Source: Eledone cirrhosa
Lineage: Eukaryota > Mollusca > Cephalopoda > Octopoda > Eledonidae
Assembly (NCBI GenBank): GCA_964016885.1
Contig: OZ024740.1
Span: forward strand, 205,558,407-205,622,406
Reading direction: 5' to 3'
Length of the DNA stretch: 64,000 nt
Under the pieces are notes generated by a model. It did no database searches. It saw nothing but the letters and a program-made list of their open reading frames with translations, and had not been told where the DNA came from. This document shows, piece by piece, positions 30,041 to 41,714 of the stretch (the stretch's first letter is position 1; every line of letters begins with the position of its first letter). The translations under genes and the position numbers were made by a program.

Positions 30041-32676
30041 GTAAGTCATTTTTATTTATTTATCTTTCAGGATCTTTACTAATTTCAGTCATACTGCAGC
30101 CATGCTGGAGCACTGCCTTCAATGGGTCCAGTTGATCATATTGACTCCAGTACTTATTTTATTCAAGTTTCATACTTATATTACCCATCTCACTTTTTGT
30201 TTAACTGCTAAGATGTGGGACATACTAAATGTAAACATAGATATTAGCACCCTCCACACACATTCATATATATATAAATCATCATCACCATTTAACATCT
30301 ATTTTTCCATGCTTGTATGGGTTAGAGGGGTTTCTCCTGTGGTCAGCTGGCTGTGCCGTTCTTTGCTCAAACGAGACTGTATTTTGGCTGGGATTTTTAC
30401 AGCTGGATGTCCTTCTTAACACCAACCATGTTTACTGTGGGGAACTGGGTGGCCCTGTTATGAGACAAGTCTTGCCCAATGGCTGCACCGTACGTATATA
30501 TATATATAGGGCTTCTACACAGTTTCTGTCTACCAAATTTCACTCAATGTATTGGTCAACCCGAGGCTATAACAAAAGACATTTGCCCAAAGTGCTATGT
30601 GGTGGAATTGACCCGAAAACCACATTGTTGTGAAGCAAACTCTTTAGCTACTCAGCCATGTCTGGGGAATTGATAGAGTTGGTAGAACATAGGACAAGAT
30701 GTCTTGCAGTATTTGTCCTGGTCTTCTGCACTGTGAATTTAAATCCCACTGACTTCAATTTTGCCATTGATCTTTTCAGAGTCAATAAAGTATCAGTCCA
30801 AGGTGATGGATAGGCAGAATTGTTAGAATGTTGGACAAAATGTTTTGCAGTATTTGTTCTGGCTCTTTGTATTCTGAGCTCAGATCTTGCTGTGGCCTAC
30901 TTAGGTGGTAGACTTAACCTGTTGCCTAGTTTAGCACTACCACCTGGGACCTTGGGCACTTTTAATGGAAGTCACTCTGTTCCAAACATTCAGGCCAGGT
31001 ATTTGGTTTGAGGATATCTTCCTTCCTTCCACCAGTCTTGGAGGCCTTGCAAAGAGGTTATGACACTGCTCTTCTTTCTCTGGCTAAACAGCAAAACGAA
31101 AAATTAATGTGAAATATAGTGTATGATGAGAAAATTATCATTGCAGTTCTCATCCTACTCTAAAGTTTTGGCTGTAGCACCAACCAGGAATTGAACCTGG
31201 TTTACAGATTCAGCTCTCTGTTAGCTTACAACAGCTCTGAACTAAGTGCACATGATCTTTTATGTATTTAGACATGTTGATTAAGGAAGATATGGGCAGA
31301 TGTGGTGAGAGCAGATCTCAAAAGACTGAACCTCACAGAGATTTCTAAGGACTACAACAAATGGAGGGTAGCTGTGCTGGAAAAGACACACTCAAACCAT
31401 GCAAGCATGATAAGGGTAATGATGATGATAACACAGCTTTAGACCATTTGGTTACCCTTTTGATACCAAACTGCCCTGATGTTTTAAATATAAAAGTGTT
31501 TGTGTTTATCATCATATGTCCATTTTCCCTATTAGAAAGGGTTGGATGGGTGCATTTTATTGTGGTATCAGCACCAGGGAAGTTGTCATGTTCTTTATAC
31601 AACAGAAGAGTCTTTTCATTAGTGTTTATATTTATATAAAACCTTCCATCATAATTTTATGTAAGAACCTTTGTTATGTTACAAACACCAGCTTAATAAT
31701 GAGAAAGTTGGTTATATAACAATCATTAGGGATTTGTCTATTGTTATGACACAAGTATTTTACTAGTATTTGTTGTCACTTTTAGAGAGATGAAGTAGAC
31801 ACATCATCAGCATCGTTAAACATCCATTTTTCATGCTAGCATGGATAGGACACAGTATGACTGAAGGCTTTACATTAAGATCTCAGGTTTAGTTCCACTG
31901 TATGGGATCTTTGGTGAGTGTCATTTACCATGAACTTGGACTGACCCAAGCCTTCTTGTACATGTAATTCACTGCCAGAGGGAATCTCCCTGGGATTTAT
32001 ATTAAGGGTATATGTGTCTGTGGAATGCTCAGCCACTTACATATTAATTTCACAAGCAGACTGTTCCGTTAATAAATCAATTAGAACACTATCATAGAAA
32101 CTGATAGATGTGTATTCCATTCCAGACGGATGAAAGGTAAAATTTATCCTTGTGGAATTTAAAATTATAATTTAGTGGAGTGATAAGATGAAAGGCATTC
32201 AGTCTAGCATTTCACCATTTCTGTTAACTCATGGCCATTCTTTGAAAATAATGGTAAACCCTTGAAATCATGTGTAAGTCTTAAGACTGGTTAATTGTTT
32301 TGTATATTGGCTAAAATCAGTTCTGTATGAACAAGACATGGTCACCTGACTTAGCATTACCCACAACAGGACAACTCGTTTAACCCTATTTGATTTACCT
32401 AAGCCCTCATTGATAGTTTTTATAAGTTGTATCTCAGTAGACAGCTAAAGAGAGTATTCAATCACTGATGAAACTCCAACAGGATTGAAACCAGTCTGGC
32501 TGATCCCTTTTTCCTGTCCATGTAGATATTGTATATATAGACTTTTATATTTGTCTATTACACACAGTATTGGCTAAAATCTATAAATATACTCTCTAGT
32601 ACAGTACACTATTAGTTTATTAATCCCATGAGAAATCTATCTTATATATATATATTGTTTTTTTAATTTTTTACAG
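30041..32676 (+). other. Intron of the BTBD17-like gene with SINE/LINE insertions
   Basis: A GT...AG intron of 2.6 kb. Inside are a GATGAT-tailed 3' end (- strand, about 30278-30670), a tRNA-SINE pair (about 30665-30925), a LINE 3' end on the + strand (about 31265-31425, GGTGAGAGCAGATCTCAAAA then CCATGCAAGCATGATAAGG), a family A MITE (31447-31740), another tail at 31800-31860, a SINE-like segment at 31868-32070, and a tail scrap near 32310-32395. Confidence 0.75.
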
Positions 32677-33771
32677 GAGATTGAGCTACAAGAGGACAGT
32701 ATGTGCGCCACTGTATTTCCACGCTTTCTTAAATTTCTTTACAGCTGTCATGTGCGTCTGAACATTGGCAATACACTTTCCATGCTAATCCTTTCTGATA
32801 AATATAATGTAGAAGACCTTCGTACTGTTTGCATAAACTTTGCCTGCACCTGTATTATTCCGCGACTACAATTGAAAGATGTTTTCCACATATGGTTCCA
32901 ATATGGAACAAAGTGTTACCACAAAAAGTTGGTAGAAGCTTGTGTACAAGCACTGTCTGAAAAAATGGATGACATTATGATGTCAGTTGAATGGGAACAA
33001 GAATGGCTGACTATTGAGAGAGATCAGCTTATTGAATTCTTGAAGAGTTCTGAGCTGACCATTAAAGATGAACATGAATTGTGGGAAGCTGTACTAAAAT
33101 GGCTGCTTTCTTCTGAGCATCCTGCAAGAGCTGAAAGTCTCCGAAGTAATGTGAAAACAGTAATTGATCACATTAGGTTCCCTATGATGACTCCTGATCA
33201 ATTATGTCAGGTAGAGAACAGTAAGGTTGCTCAGGAACTTCCTGATGTGTTCCAAACCTACTTGATGCAAGCCTACAAATATCATGCCCTCCCTTTAACC
33301 AGTAGAGCCATGATAAAAGAATTCACCTCTGCTAGCTTTTTGCTACGTAACTACACTGATCTTCGTTGGGACAAGCGCGTTATTATTCAACGCTACACAG
33401 AATGTCAGAAATGTGCTGAAGTCAGTTTCCGCTTCGCTACACGTGCTTCCACATTTCCTGCTCAAACATGGGAGTGGGAACTGAAGATTCATCCGAAAGG
33501 TTTTTCTTCAACTTGTGATGACTTTAGGGCTGTTTTGTACTCCAATCTCATTCTTGATCAACCAAGACCAGTGGAATATTTGCTGTCATTAGTTGATCGA
33601 GAAAAGATTCTGCACTCTGTAAGTGGTAAGAAAAATTTCTCAAAAACTAGGTATACCACTGACACAGAAATGGACAAAAAGATCTCCCTCAGTGACCTAT
33701 CCCAGCCTAACTGCCCCCTCTTGATTGATGATAATCTTGTTCTACAGATTGTTCTTAGGCCAGTTGGATAA
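32677..33771 (+). CDS. BTBD17-like protein, second and last coding exon
   Basis: The acceptor TTTTTTACAG ends at 32676. The exon codes residues 121-484 in phase 0 and stops with TAA at 33769-33771. It completes the BTB domain (FPRFLKFLYSCHVRLN, MLILSDKYNVEDL). It then encodes a BACK domain (about residues 185-290, LQLKDVFHIWFQYGTKCYHK, LIEFLKSSELTIKDEHELWE, HIRFPMMTPDQLCQV). The conserved C-terminal region (about 330-484) includes NYTDLRWDKRVIIQ, TWEWELKIHPKGFSSTCDDF and VSGKKNFSKTRYTTDTEMDK. The total length, 484 aa, is close to vertebrate BTBD17. The frame is intact. Function in cephalopods is unknown; Tango10 in flies is linked to circadian output, which may not carry over. Confidence 0.92.
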   Translation, partial: EIELQEDSMCATVFPRFLKFLYSCHVRLNIGNTLSMLILSDKYNVEDLRTVCINFACTCIIPRLQLKDVFHIWFQYGTKCYHKKLVEACVQALSEKMDDIMMSVEWEQEWLTIERDQLIEFLKSSELTIKDEHELWEAVLKWLLSSEHPARAESLRSNVKTVIDHIRFPMMTPDQLCQVENSKVAQELPDVFQTYLMQAYKYHALPLTSRAMIKEFTSASFLLRNYTDLRWDKRVIIQRYTECQKCAEVSFRFATRASTFPAQTWEWELKIHPKGFSSTCDDFRAVLYSNLILDQPRPVEYLLSLVDREKILHSVSGKKNFSKTRYTTDTEMDKKISLSDLSQPNCPLLIDDNLVLQIVLRPVG

Positions 33772-34707
33772 ATGTTTGTCTCTTGTTGTTTTGTAAATGT
33801 CTACCCTTGTCCAAAGCTACTCACTTGCTTCTCATCAGCTTTAAAATACTGATACCTACATATAAACATATACATACACATATATAATGATTGAAATAAG
33901 TCTGACAAACCCTTCTTCATTTAAAATCTTATTTTTATTGTTTCTGTTAAAGAAAAGAAAAGATAGAGACTAATGTTGTTTTTTGTTCCCCTGGTTAGAC
34001 TTAGAATCAGGCTTAAAATCTTCTAAAAAGGCAGAATTAGTGGCCTATGGCCCTAGTGTAGTAGTTAACATATTCATTTGGTATCCAAGAGATGTGGGCT
34101 GGATTTATCTCAGGAGTCTCTGTCCATTTATCTCATCTCCAGGAGTATTTTACCTGATTTTCTCAACAATTATTATAGTCCTTTCTGCATTTGGGCGTTC
34201 ACATTTCTAATTTCATGTATATTTTCCTTAATTGTTTAATGCATTGTACATTCCAATTATACTAAGACCTTGTTGAAGCCAGTAGCAGTTGAGTCAGTAT
34301 TGAGGTTTTGCTATGTTAATCAAAGAGATATATTTTTGGATTATGGATACTTTTAAACATATTTCACATTTGAAGTTTTTAGGACTTTTTCTAGTAACAA
34401 GTTTAGTAATTATAAAATTTGTTATTAAAAGTGACGCATTCTTCTGAAAATTTGCTGAAGTAAACAGTCACTATTAATAACAAATATTATATTGACTCTG
34501 TAAACAGTATATGAGTCCTTCATTTAGTGCATTTATTACACAAACCCATAAAATAAGCATTTATAGATATGTTGATTATTAATTTCACATTGTTATGCTC
34601 AAAGGTTATTACTGATTTTGTAGTTTCTATACTATTACTGTGGTATTCCAAAACAAAAAGAATATCTCAACTGTTGAATTTATAAACCAGGAAAAATTTG
34701 CAATAAT
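33772..34707. other. 3' flank of the BTBD17-like gene
   Basis: No canonical AATAAA close to the stop could be identified, so the transcript end is not placed. The rest is AT-rich and without a gene. Confidence 0.5.
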
Positions 34708-34771
34708 TTAACCCTTTTGACACCAACCCAACCAAAACTGGCTTTGGTTGTACGAAACATGAAAGGGTTAA
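34708..34771 (+). mobile_element. 64-bp end-only derivative of TTAA family A
   Basis: TTAACCCTTTTGACACCAAC at the left, GAAAGGGTTAA at the right. Only the two ends remain, joined through GGCTTTGGTTGTACGAAAC. It is an extreme internal deletion of the 230-400 bp family A elements. Confidence 0.75.
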
Positions 34772-35880
34772 AAACATTTGATTTAATTCATTGTTTATAT
34801 CTGACTTCATGTATATTTATACACTTGCTTTACATTTAAAATTTCTAGTTATAAATATTAAATAATTATTTATAGAAATTAAATTTCTATAGTTGTATTA
34901 AAAATTAAATAATTATTAACAGAAATAAAATTTCTGTAATTGCATTAGAAATTAAATAATAATTAACAGAAATTAAATTTGATATGTGTAAAAGTATATT
35001 TAAATATTTTGATTTGAAGCCACCAGAAATTGTCCTTGGTTCTATGGTGCAAAAATATTTTAAGGTAAGCCTTCTATTACAATTTTATGTAAGAAACTTA
35101 GTTATCTTTTCTAAACACCAACTTAATAATAATAAAGTTAGTCATATTATTATACCCCTCCAATTCTTGATCATTTTCAAAATTATTTGAAGATCATAGA
35201 CTAATGGATTTCCTTAGAAATATGGTAAGAAAGAGTTAAACTAATGCCATTCTTATGGTTAAAAATGTATTCACTAAAGTTCAAGGCAAGTATCAATTTC
35301 AAATTTTGTTGAGTTGGGGATTAGCTAAATCTTGTCTCCTTTCACATGCTATAAGTATGAGTTGTCTATTAAGGACATATTTGTACAAAGTAACAAATGT
35401 TCTAGAAGGTATCACAGAACCTTTTTAGACAACCTAATACAATATATGTCAACATATTTAAATATTTAAAACAGAAAGACAACAACAAGACCAATCAATC
35501 TCTTTCTATCATGGAATTCTATGTAATATTTGTATCTACATAATAGAAATGTTAACAGATACTGAAATTATGTTAGAAAGTTTGTTATTACTGTTACATT
35601 CCCATTTAAATATATACTAAGACTATTGTGAAGGGGTTTTGCTTCATGATTGTAAGGTCATTAGATTGATTCTGGCTGTGTGTTGTTCTTAAGATAATCG
35701 CTTTATTTCACTTTGCTGGCTAAAATATGTGGACCAACTTTGTCACACTCTGAGTCCATGTGTCTGTAGAATGCTCAGCCACTTGTAATTTAATTTCACA
35801 ATCCAGCTATTCAGTTCACATAATTAAAACATTTGTCATCAGGATTGAGGGAGGTTTAACACATTAAAGCCAATGAAATA
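34772..35880 (+). repeat. AT-rich DNA, local 60-70 bp repeats, MITE and SINE parts
   Basis: 34840-34985 contains three diverged units of ATTAAATAATTATT...AGAAATTAAATTTCT. 35050-35245 is a partial family A MITE. 35620-35860 is a SINE-like segment with a tRNA-like start (TTTTGCTTCATGATTGTAAG). Confidence 0.55.
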
Positions 35881-36140
35881 AATACAACATTCATCTTCAT
35901 CACCATCACCATCATCATCATTGTTTAACATCTATTTTCCCAGCTAGCAAGGGTTTGATAAGCTGTCATAGTACTTAATTGAGGTTACTAACCTCTCAGA
36001 TGAGCCAGGGGTCCACATCTCACCTACATACATTCCTGCACTCTACTGAGTGCACTAGGTTCATTTTATCATGGCACCAGCACAAGAGAGGTTGTTATGT
36101 TTATGACACAGCTGAAGAGTCCTCCTAACCCTTTGTTTGG
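35881..36140 (-). repeat. GATGAT-tailed 3' end
   Basis: CATCTTCATCACCATCACCA then TCTATTTTCCCAGCTAGCAA and CACTGAGTGCACTAGGTTCA-like sequence: the LINE/SINE tail in reverse orientation. Confidence 0.65.
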
Positions 36141-36669
36141 TAGGTTTTCTATGACTTAAAATTATTTCATTTTATCTAATTGAGACATTTACATTCCATT
36201 CAATTTTGATTTCTATTTTATTAATAAGGTGATGGCAAAAACAGTAGAACGGCTTCTTAAATGTTTTACCTGTTTACTAGCTTTGTACTGTATTGTTTCA
36301 AAAGCAGCCAAGTTTTACTTTACCTTTTCCAGTGTTTATAAAATAGGTACCATAGTAACATAGAAGAATTGATGCAAAAGAAATCAATATTTTCACAGTG
36401 ATCAAAGCTAAGATTTAGTGAAATCAATGTTTCCATATTTATGACTTCTATTTTGCTCAGATTTAAGCAAGTAACATTTCTTTTCCTTTGAACCTTCTTA
36501 AATGCTATTAATACTTCAGTGATTTTCCTCGTCATGGAATCTGTGATAATATATTTAAGAAACATTTTACATTTTTTCTTAAGGGAGAAGAAATGTTAAA
36601 AGTAGAAACTGTTCTACAAAATAAATATTGAAGTTTAATTTACTTAATATGTTGTTTTGGTATTGTCTA
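36141..36669. other. No gene seen
   Basis: AT-rich. A frame on the - strand (36320-36565) has no recognisable domain and is not called. Confidence 0.45.
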
Positions 36670-36905
36670 ATACTATCTGTTTAGAACTTCTCTGTTATAA
36701 AACCGTTTGTTTTAAGAGTAGCTCTGTCTTAAGAATATTTCTGTGTTTAGAACTCCTGTTTTAAAACCACCTCTGTATTTAGAAGTCATGTTTTAAGAAT
36801 CTCTCTGTGTTTAAAACTCGTTTTAAAATCACCTCTGTATTTAAAAGTCATGTTTTAAGAATCTCTGTGTTTAAAATCTGTTTTAAGAATCTTTTTGTGC
36901 TTGTT
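36670..36905 (+). repeat. Degenerate tandem repeat, about 64-bp higher-order unit
   Basis: Alternating blocks AGAATCTCTCTGTGTTTA, AAACTCGTTTTAAAATCACC and CTCTGTATTTAAAAGTCATG repeat about three times. Each 64-bp unit is built from two related half units of about 32 bp. Confidence 0.75.
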
Positions 36906-36959
36906 TGTGATGATACTATTTAGCAGCTGTAATAGAGCAGATATATAATTAAAGTCATT

Positions 36960-37423
36960 CCAGCCATGACCACTCCTTTGTTTTAAGGTCTCTAACACTA
37001 CATTATCCAGTGTGTCCTTCCTTTTTTAAGACAGAACAGTGTGATTTGGGGAGATTTGGTTGCTATTTTTAGTAGTAAACTTGACCACACTCTCTCTCCT
37101 TGATTTGTCTCTGTAAGTATGTCTGTGTATGTGGAAAAATACACAACTTATTTTCCAAGTTCCTATTTTTTTCCTATTTTCTAGCAATTTGTGTGAGTAG
37201 TGGGGAGAAAACTAATCACAACTTGACCAAAACCACCTTTAATTTTATGAAAACCCCCACCCATTTTAAATGGTTTCCTATTTAAAATAACCCCCCCATC
37301 ATAATTTTGTATCAAAACCTTTTAAGTTATATTACAAATACCATAGCAATTCAACTACTTACTAAAACATTCCATTAACTGATCATTTCTATATATTTAT
37401 TCTAATATAACTTTTAACATTCT
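36960..37423. repeat. Monomer of the 91-bp repeat and MITE scrap
   Basis: 36985-37090 has AACACTACATTATCCAGTGT, GTCCTTCCTTTTTTAAGAC and GTTGCTATTTTTAGTAG, matching the array at 9160-9700. 37285-37340 resembles the family A interior (CATCATAATTTTGTATCAAA). Confidence 0.6.
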
Positions 37424-37635
37424 GTACCACATGAAACCACATTAGCAAGACGTTATTGAAAAATACATATGATGCAGAACTATGATTTACATCACATTAA
37501 AAATTAAAGCCTTTACTCAAATACTGCAAAATTTAACAATGATCTGTCCACCAGTAAAGATACTACAAACATTTGAATCAACATGTTTTTTTTTTAATAT
37601 TCTATGCTAAATCATAATAGCACATTGAATTAAAT
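37424..37635 (+). repeat. Dispersed repeat D, copy 1
   Basis: Shares TAACATTCTGTACCACATGA, AACCACA, ACATTAAAAATTAAAGCC, TGTCCACCAGTAAAGATACT and ACAAACATTTGAATCAAC with 41385-41590. The second copy is bounded by TTAACATCCTGTA and a TAGGATGTTAGGAGTTAA end, suggesting another short terminal-inverted element. Confidence 0.6.
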
Positions 37636-37653
37636 ACAATGGAATGACAGGGT

Positions 37654-37732
37654 CCCAAACAATGTATACACACTTCATCATTCTAATAAATATTGCCTGT
37701 ACAGGTAATCAAAGTGTGTATACATTTTTGGG
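37654..37732. repeat. Hairpin element with 21-22 bp arms
   Basis: CCCAAACAATGTATACACAC (from 37654) pairs with GTGTGTATACATTTTTGGG (to 37732), with one indel or mismatch. The 14-bp core ATGTATACACACTT is perfect. The loop contains CCTGTACAGG, itself palindromic (37696-37705). Confidence 0.7.
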
Positions 37733-37735
37733 GGA

Positions 37736-38195
37736 GGACATATATAAAAAAGGAAATAAAAGAAATAAAGTAGTTTGTTCATTTTCCCTTTTGGTGCCAA
37801 ATCATCTGTGGTTCTTACAATAACTGTTTGTTTTAAAGCATTTATAAAAGCCTATCATAATTCTGAAATACCAGGAATTATTGGCAAACTATTTTTTCCA
37901 ACCTGTGGTGATTGTGATGTTTGAGGTAGCTGGGCTACCGACAATGAAGTTCTTGTCAATGTTGGTGCCTCACCTTACCAACATATCAATTGATACTTGC
38001 AAGAGTGCTTGGCTATTCCATTACCTTAACCTTGCTATCACCTGAGGCTAACTTAAAGAATTATTACAAGGAAACTCCAGCACCCTGTTATGTATGCCTG
38101 TCTTCTCTTTGCCATTATTTTTCTGATTTTTGTTTTCTTTCTTTTTCTCTGATTACTTCTCTTTGAATCTTTTGTAAATCATATTTATTTTTTCA
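37736..38195. other. No gene seen
   Basis: Unique-looking DNA with an A-rich run near 37745-37770. No frame is supported. Confidence 0.45.
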
Positions 38196-38625
38196 AATCA
38201 TAATTTCATGTAAGAACCTTTATTAAGTTATGTTCCAAACTCTAGATAAATTATGTAAAAGTTAGTTAAATGACTAAATTCCTCCAAATTCTTGATTAAT
38301 TTCAAAATCAAAATCACTTTAAAATCATTATTATTTCATAAAACAGTGTTTTCCATTAGAAATATGGTAACAAAGGGTTTAACACTTTCAATATCATATT
38401 CCTAATGAAAGACACTGCCAATTGGTTGTAATAAATTTTGGAAGAATTTAAAGATATAACTAATTTTCATAATATTAAACTGATGTTTGGAACTTAACTG
38501 ATAAAGATTTCTTACATAAAATCATGATGGAAGCTTTTAATATAAATATGAATACTTTAAACCAGACAGTTTTGTATCATAGAATCAGTAGCAGTCTCAG
38601 ATGGTTTAGTAACGAAAGGTTTAAA
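38196..38625. mobile_element. Two family A MITEs head to head
   Basis: 38196-38382 is in + orientation ending GTAACAAAGGGTTTAA. 38383-38625 is in - orientation, starting AACACTTTCAATATCATATT and ending AGTAACGAAAGGTTTAAA. The shared junction carries the CCTAATGAAAGACACTGCC ends back to back. Confidence 0.6.
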
Positions 38626-38819
38626 TACAATGAAATAATTAAAAAAGAGGAAATAAAACATTTTTTCATGTTATGTTATGTTTTATGGACAATTTTTTGG
38701 AAACTTGCCAGTATTTTGTTTTCATTTTTTATTTGCATGATTCTTTTGAAAAAAAAGTAAGTAAAATGTGAAACTATATTTTGATTATATTTTGTTATTC
38801 CATATAAAAAAAAAAAGTT

Positions 38820-39830
38820 CCCATTTCTGCTGTTTTTAATCCTGGGACTTTTTTTTTCAGCCTCTCGCTGTGTATACCTGTCATTTAGCTTCTTAACTAC
38901 CTGGTACTGGTCTGTGCTACCTCCATTTTTCCAGTCTTTCAATGCTTGTCTCTTGGCTTTAGTGGATCCATCTACTGTGCTGTTCCACCACCAGGTTACT
39001 CTCTTTCTGGCAGGCACTTTACTCCAGCCACAAGTCTTGTCAGTAGTTTCAAAAAGTTGTCACGTAGGAATTTCCAATTGTCCTCTATTATAGTACCTAG
39101 CTTGTCACCCTGCTCATCTATTGCATCCTGTAGAGCCTTTCTAAACCTATATTTAACTGAGAGGGCTCCATATTTTCCTGCATATCTTGTTCTGTCTTTT
39201 GTTTATTTTGATGTCATTAATAACTAACTTGTGCTGGGCAGTGCATTCTTCATCAGGGAAGGCATTGGTATTACAGTCCATTTGTCTTGTTTAACAATTT
39301 GGGTTGTGTATTCATCTGATTGATATGAAATCAGGTGGCTGGCTGGTTTCCTGAAATTTGTGTTGCAAATGTTTAGTTCATTCATGTCACAGAATTCCAG
39401 GAGTCTCAGTCCCTTTTCATTCCTTGAGCTCCACAGAATCCGTCCTGGTATTGCTCCACATGTCCATTGAAGTCACCTGCCAGAATAATGAGGTCACCTT
39501 TATCAGTACCTGAAGTTGTCTGTAAAAGTTCCTCATAGACCCTGTCTTTTTGTTCTTTACCCAGTGCTGCTTGGGGAGCATAGGTAGATGTAATTGTCAC
39601 CAGTCTATTTCCTACAGTTAATCTAAGCTTGATAATTTTGTCACTTACTCTGACTACTTCTGTCACCTTATATATCCATTTTTCAGCTAGTAAGATGTCT
39701 ACACCTCCTATTCCATTGGCATTTCCTACCCAGTAGAGTCTATATCGCTGTTGTTTGCCCGTGATTAGTCTTCCTGAGGCACCCCTCCATCTACTTCTCT
39801 TCTAGCAATTCCACAATTTCACCTGATTTA
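38820..39830 (-). pseudogene. LINE endonuclease and linker fragment
   Basis: - strand frames: VGNRLVTITSTYAPQAALGK and DLIILAGDFNGHVEQYQDGF (39666-39406; the GDFN is the catalytic Asp/Asn motif of the APE-type endonuclease), then RKRVTWWWNSTVDGSTKAKR and QALKDWKNGGSTDQYQ (39017-38820), the segment before the RT. Stops and shifts lie between. It fits the N-terminal part missing from the LINE at 20875-22840. Confidence 0.82.
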
Positions 39831-39949
39831 CCTTTTAGGTGCCAACATTGAGGGTGGAAGTTCTGAGATTTGTATCTTGATAGTTGCTGTTATTTCATTA
39901 AGTAGAGGTTGTATGTACCTGAAAGGGAAATATAGATATCTTGTTGATA

Positions 39950-40145
39950 TTAAACCAAATGTGAAGATGTATGGCCTAATGGTTAGGGTGTTCAATAGTA
40001 AGGCTGTATGTTTGATTCTCATATTGGGCAGCATATGTCGTTGAGCCAGACACTTCATTTCACATTGTTCCAGTTCACCCAGCTGGAAGAAATGAGTACC
40101 AGCCATAGCTGGGGGTTACCCTGCAATACATTGTTATCCAATCCA
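39950..40145 (+). repeat. tRNA-head SINE
   Basis: TGTATGGCCTAATGGTTAGG (box-A-like), TGTTTGATTCTCATATTGGG (box-B-like), GACACTTCATTTCACATTGT and GTACCAGCCATAGCTGGGGG. It is the same architecture as the reverse copy at 4003-4345 but with a different 3' part. Confidence 0.65.
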
Positions 40146-40234
40146 GGAAGAAGTAATGTATTTAATGCCAAGTAAGTTATTTAATGCCGCCAATGAAACA
40201 AAGGTACGATTTAGCATGATGAGCCTATAGGCTT

Positions 40235-40465
40235 GAAACAGAATTTAGTTGTTTCATGACTGTATTTCTAAAGAAATACACTCTATTTCAATTAATGAAG
40301 AAATTTGAGGGATTTACTAAAATTTATATTTCATAACTGAGATATTAACTTATGGTTCCTATATAAACTTATGTTGGAAGCTGTTTGAATAAGAACCCTT
40401 TAAAATGTTTGGTTTGGTTTCATATTACCAGAGTTGGTTTTGGCTAGGTTGGTATCAAAGGGTTA
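40235..40465 (-). mobile_element. TTAA family A MITE with uninterrupted B site
   Basis: TTTCATGACTGTATTTCTAA at the left and TATCAAAGGGTTAA at the right. CTATTTCAATTAATGAAGAA (about 40283-40302) is the empty site for the insertion seen at 4646-4874. Confidence 0.75.
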
Positions 40466-40649
40466 ACTAAATTAATGATAGTTAAAAAATAATTTTTAAT
40501 TTAGTAAAATATTTGTGTCCTTAATCATGGTCAAGCTGTATAAAAAATACATTTTTGTTGGTGGATTTGTTGTAAAGAATTTCTGTGTCCAACACTGTAT
40601 ACTAGTAGTTTTTAAACCGGTTGCTATTACCTTCAAGCATTGGAATTAC

Positions 40650-40888
40650 TTAACCCTTTTGACATCAACTTACCTGAAACTACTTATGGTTTTGTAATAA
40701 GAAACCTAATTTTAAAATGTTTATATTCAAATTCAAACCTTCCATTATAATTTTATGTCAGACACATCAAATTAATAATGAAGAATCCACTCATTTTACT
40801 AAACCAATCTTTTAATTTATTATTTTCAAAATTAATTAAAACACATAGGTAGTATATTTTATTAGAAATGTGGCGACAAAAGAGTTAA
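40650..40888 (+). mobile_element. TTAA family A MITE
   Basis: TTAACCCTTTTGACATCAAC start and GCGACAAAAGAGTTAA end; interior AACCTTCCATTATAATTTTA as in the other copies. It is 239 bp, non-coding. Confidence 0.75.
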
Positions 40889-41714
40889 TGATTTGTATTA
40901 CGTTTATAGTGTTTCCAAATTCCTTGTCATTGAGTGCCAGAAGTAGTAAAAGTAAACTCTTGTATTCTAAGTTCAAATCCTCCCACAAGTTAAATTTTTT
41001 ATTACTTAATCCAATCAAATAAATTATTACCCCCTTACCTTCCTATCCAAATATGTGGTTTTATTTCAGTGTGAGAGATTATTAAATTTATACAATGTTC
41101 TGTGTCTTTTTCATCTGGAGAGCTAACTACAATTTATTATAATTGTAATCTACACCTTTAAAAAATGTATCTGAAAAATGACTAAAAAGTTGTGAGGAAA
41201 CCAAGTTGGTGGGGCACTAACTTGTTAAGTGGGCACTTCTGGGTAAGGCTTGTAGGGGAAGCAAAGTATGAGTCCTTAAACTAAGAGAACAATGGGTCAA
41301 AATAATTGGGAACACTGGTGTAGATCATTTTGATCAAAAGTGTGAAAAATACTAAAAATCCATTTAATATCGCAATTAACTCTTAACATCCTGTACTGCA
41401 TGAAACCACAGCAAGAACAAAACAAAACAATGACAGCATTACATTAAAAATTGAAGTCTTTAGTTTACTGTAAATGTTCACAATGATATGTCCACCAATA
41501 AAGATACTATAAACATTTGAATGAACAAACCCATTTTTAGATATTTTCTACCAAATCATTATAGGATGTTAGGAGTTAATATTTATACCGTATAGATTTC
41601 TGCTATACAGTTTCTTTTCTCCATTATATTAAAACAAAATGTTTTATAAAAAAAATAAAGAAAACAAAGTTATATATTTTATAACTCTATTCAGGGAGAG
41701 TCATAGGTGATGAA
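40889..41714. repeat. SINE scrap and dispersed repeat D copy 2
   Basis: 40920-41040 has a SINE-like TCTAAGTTCAAATCCTCCC. 41385-41590 is the second copy of repeat D, with inverted-looking ends (TTAACATCCTGTACTGCATG; GGATGTTAGGAGTTAA). Otherwise no gene. Confidence 0.55.

Noticed and set aside
34030..34110. Possible tRNA gene (GTGTAGTAGTTAACATATTC)
   Set aside because: It resembles a tRNA D-arm and anticodon region, but no acceptor stem closes, so at most it is a SINE head remnant.
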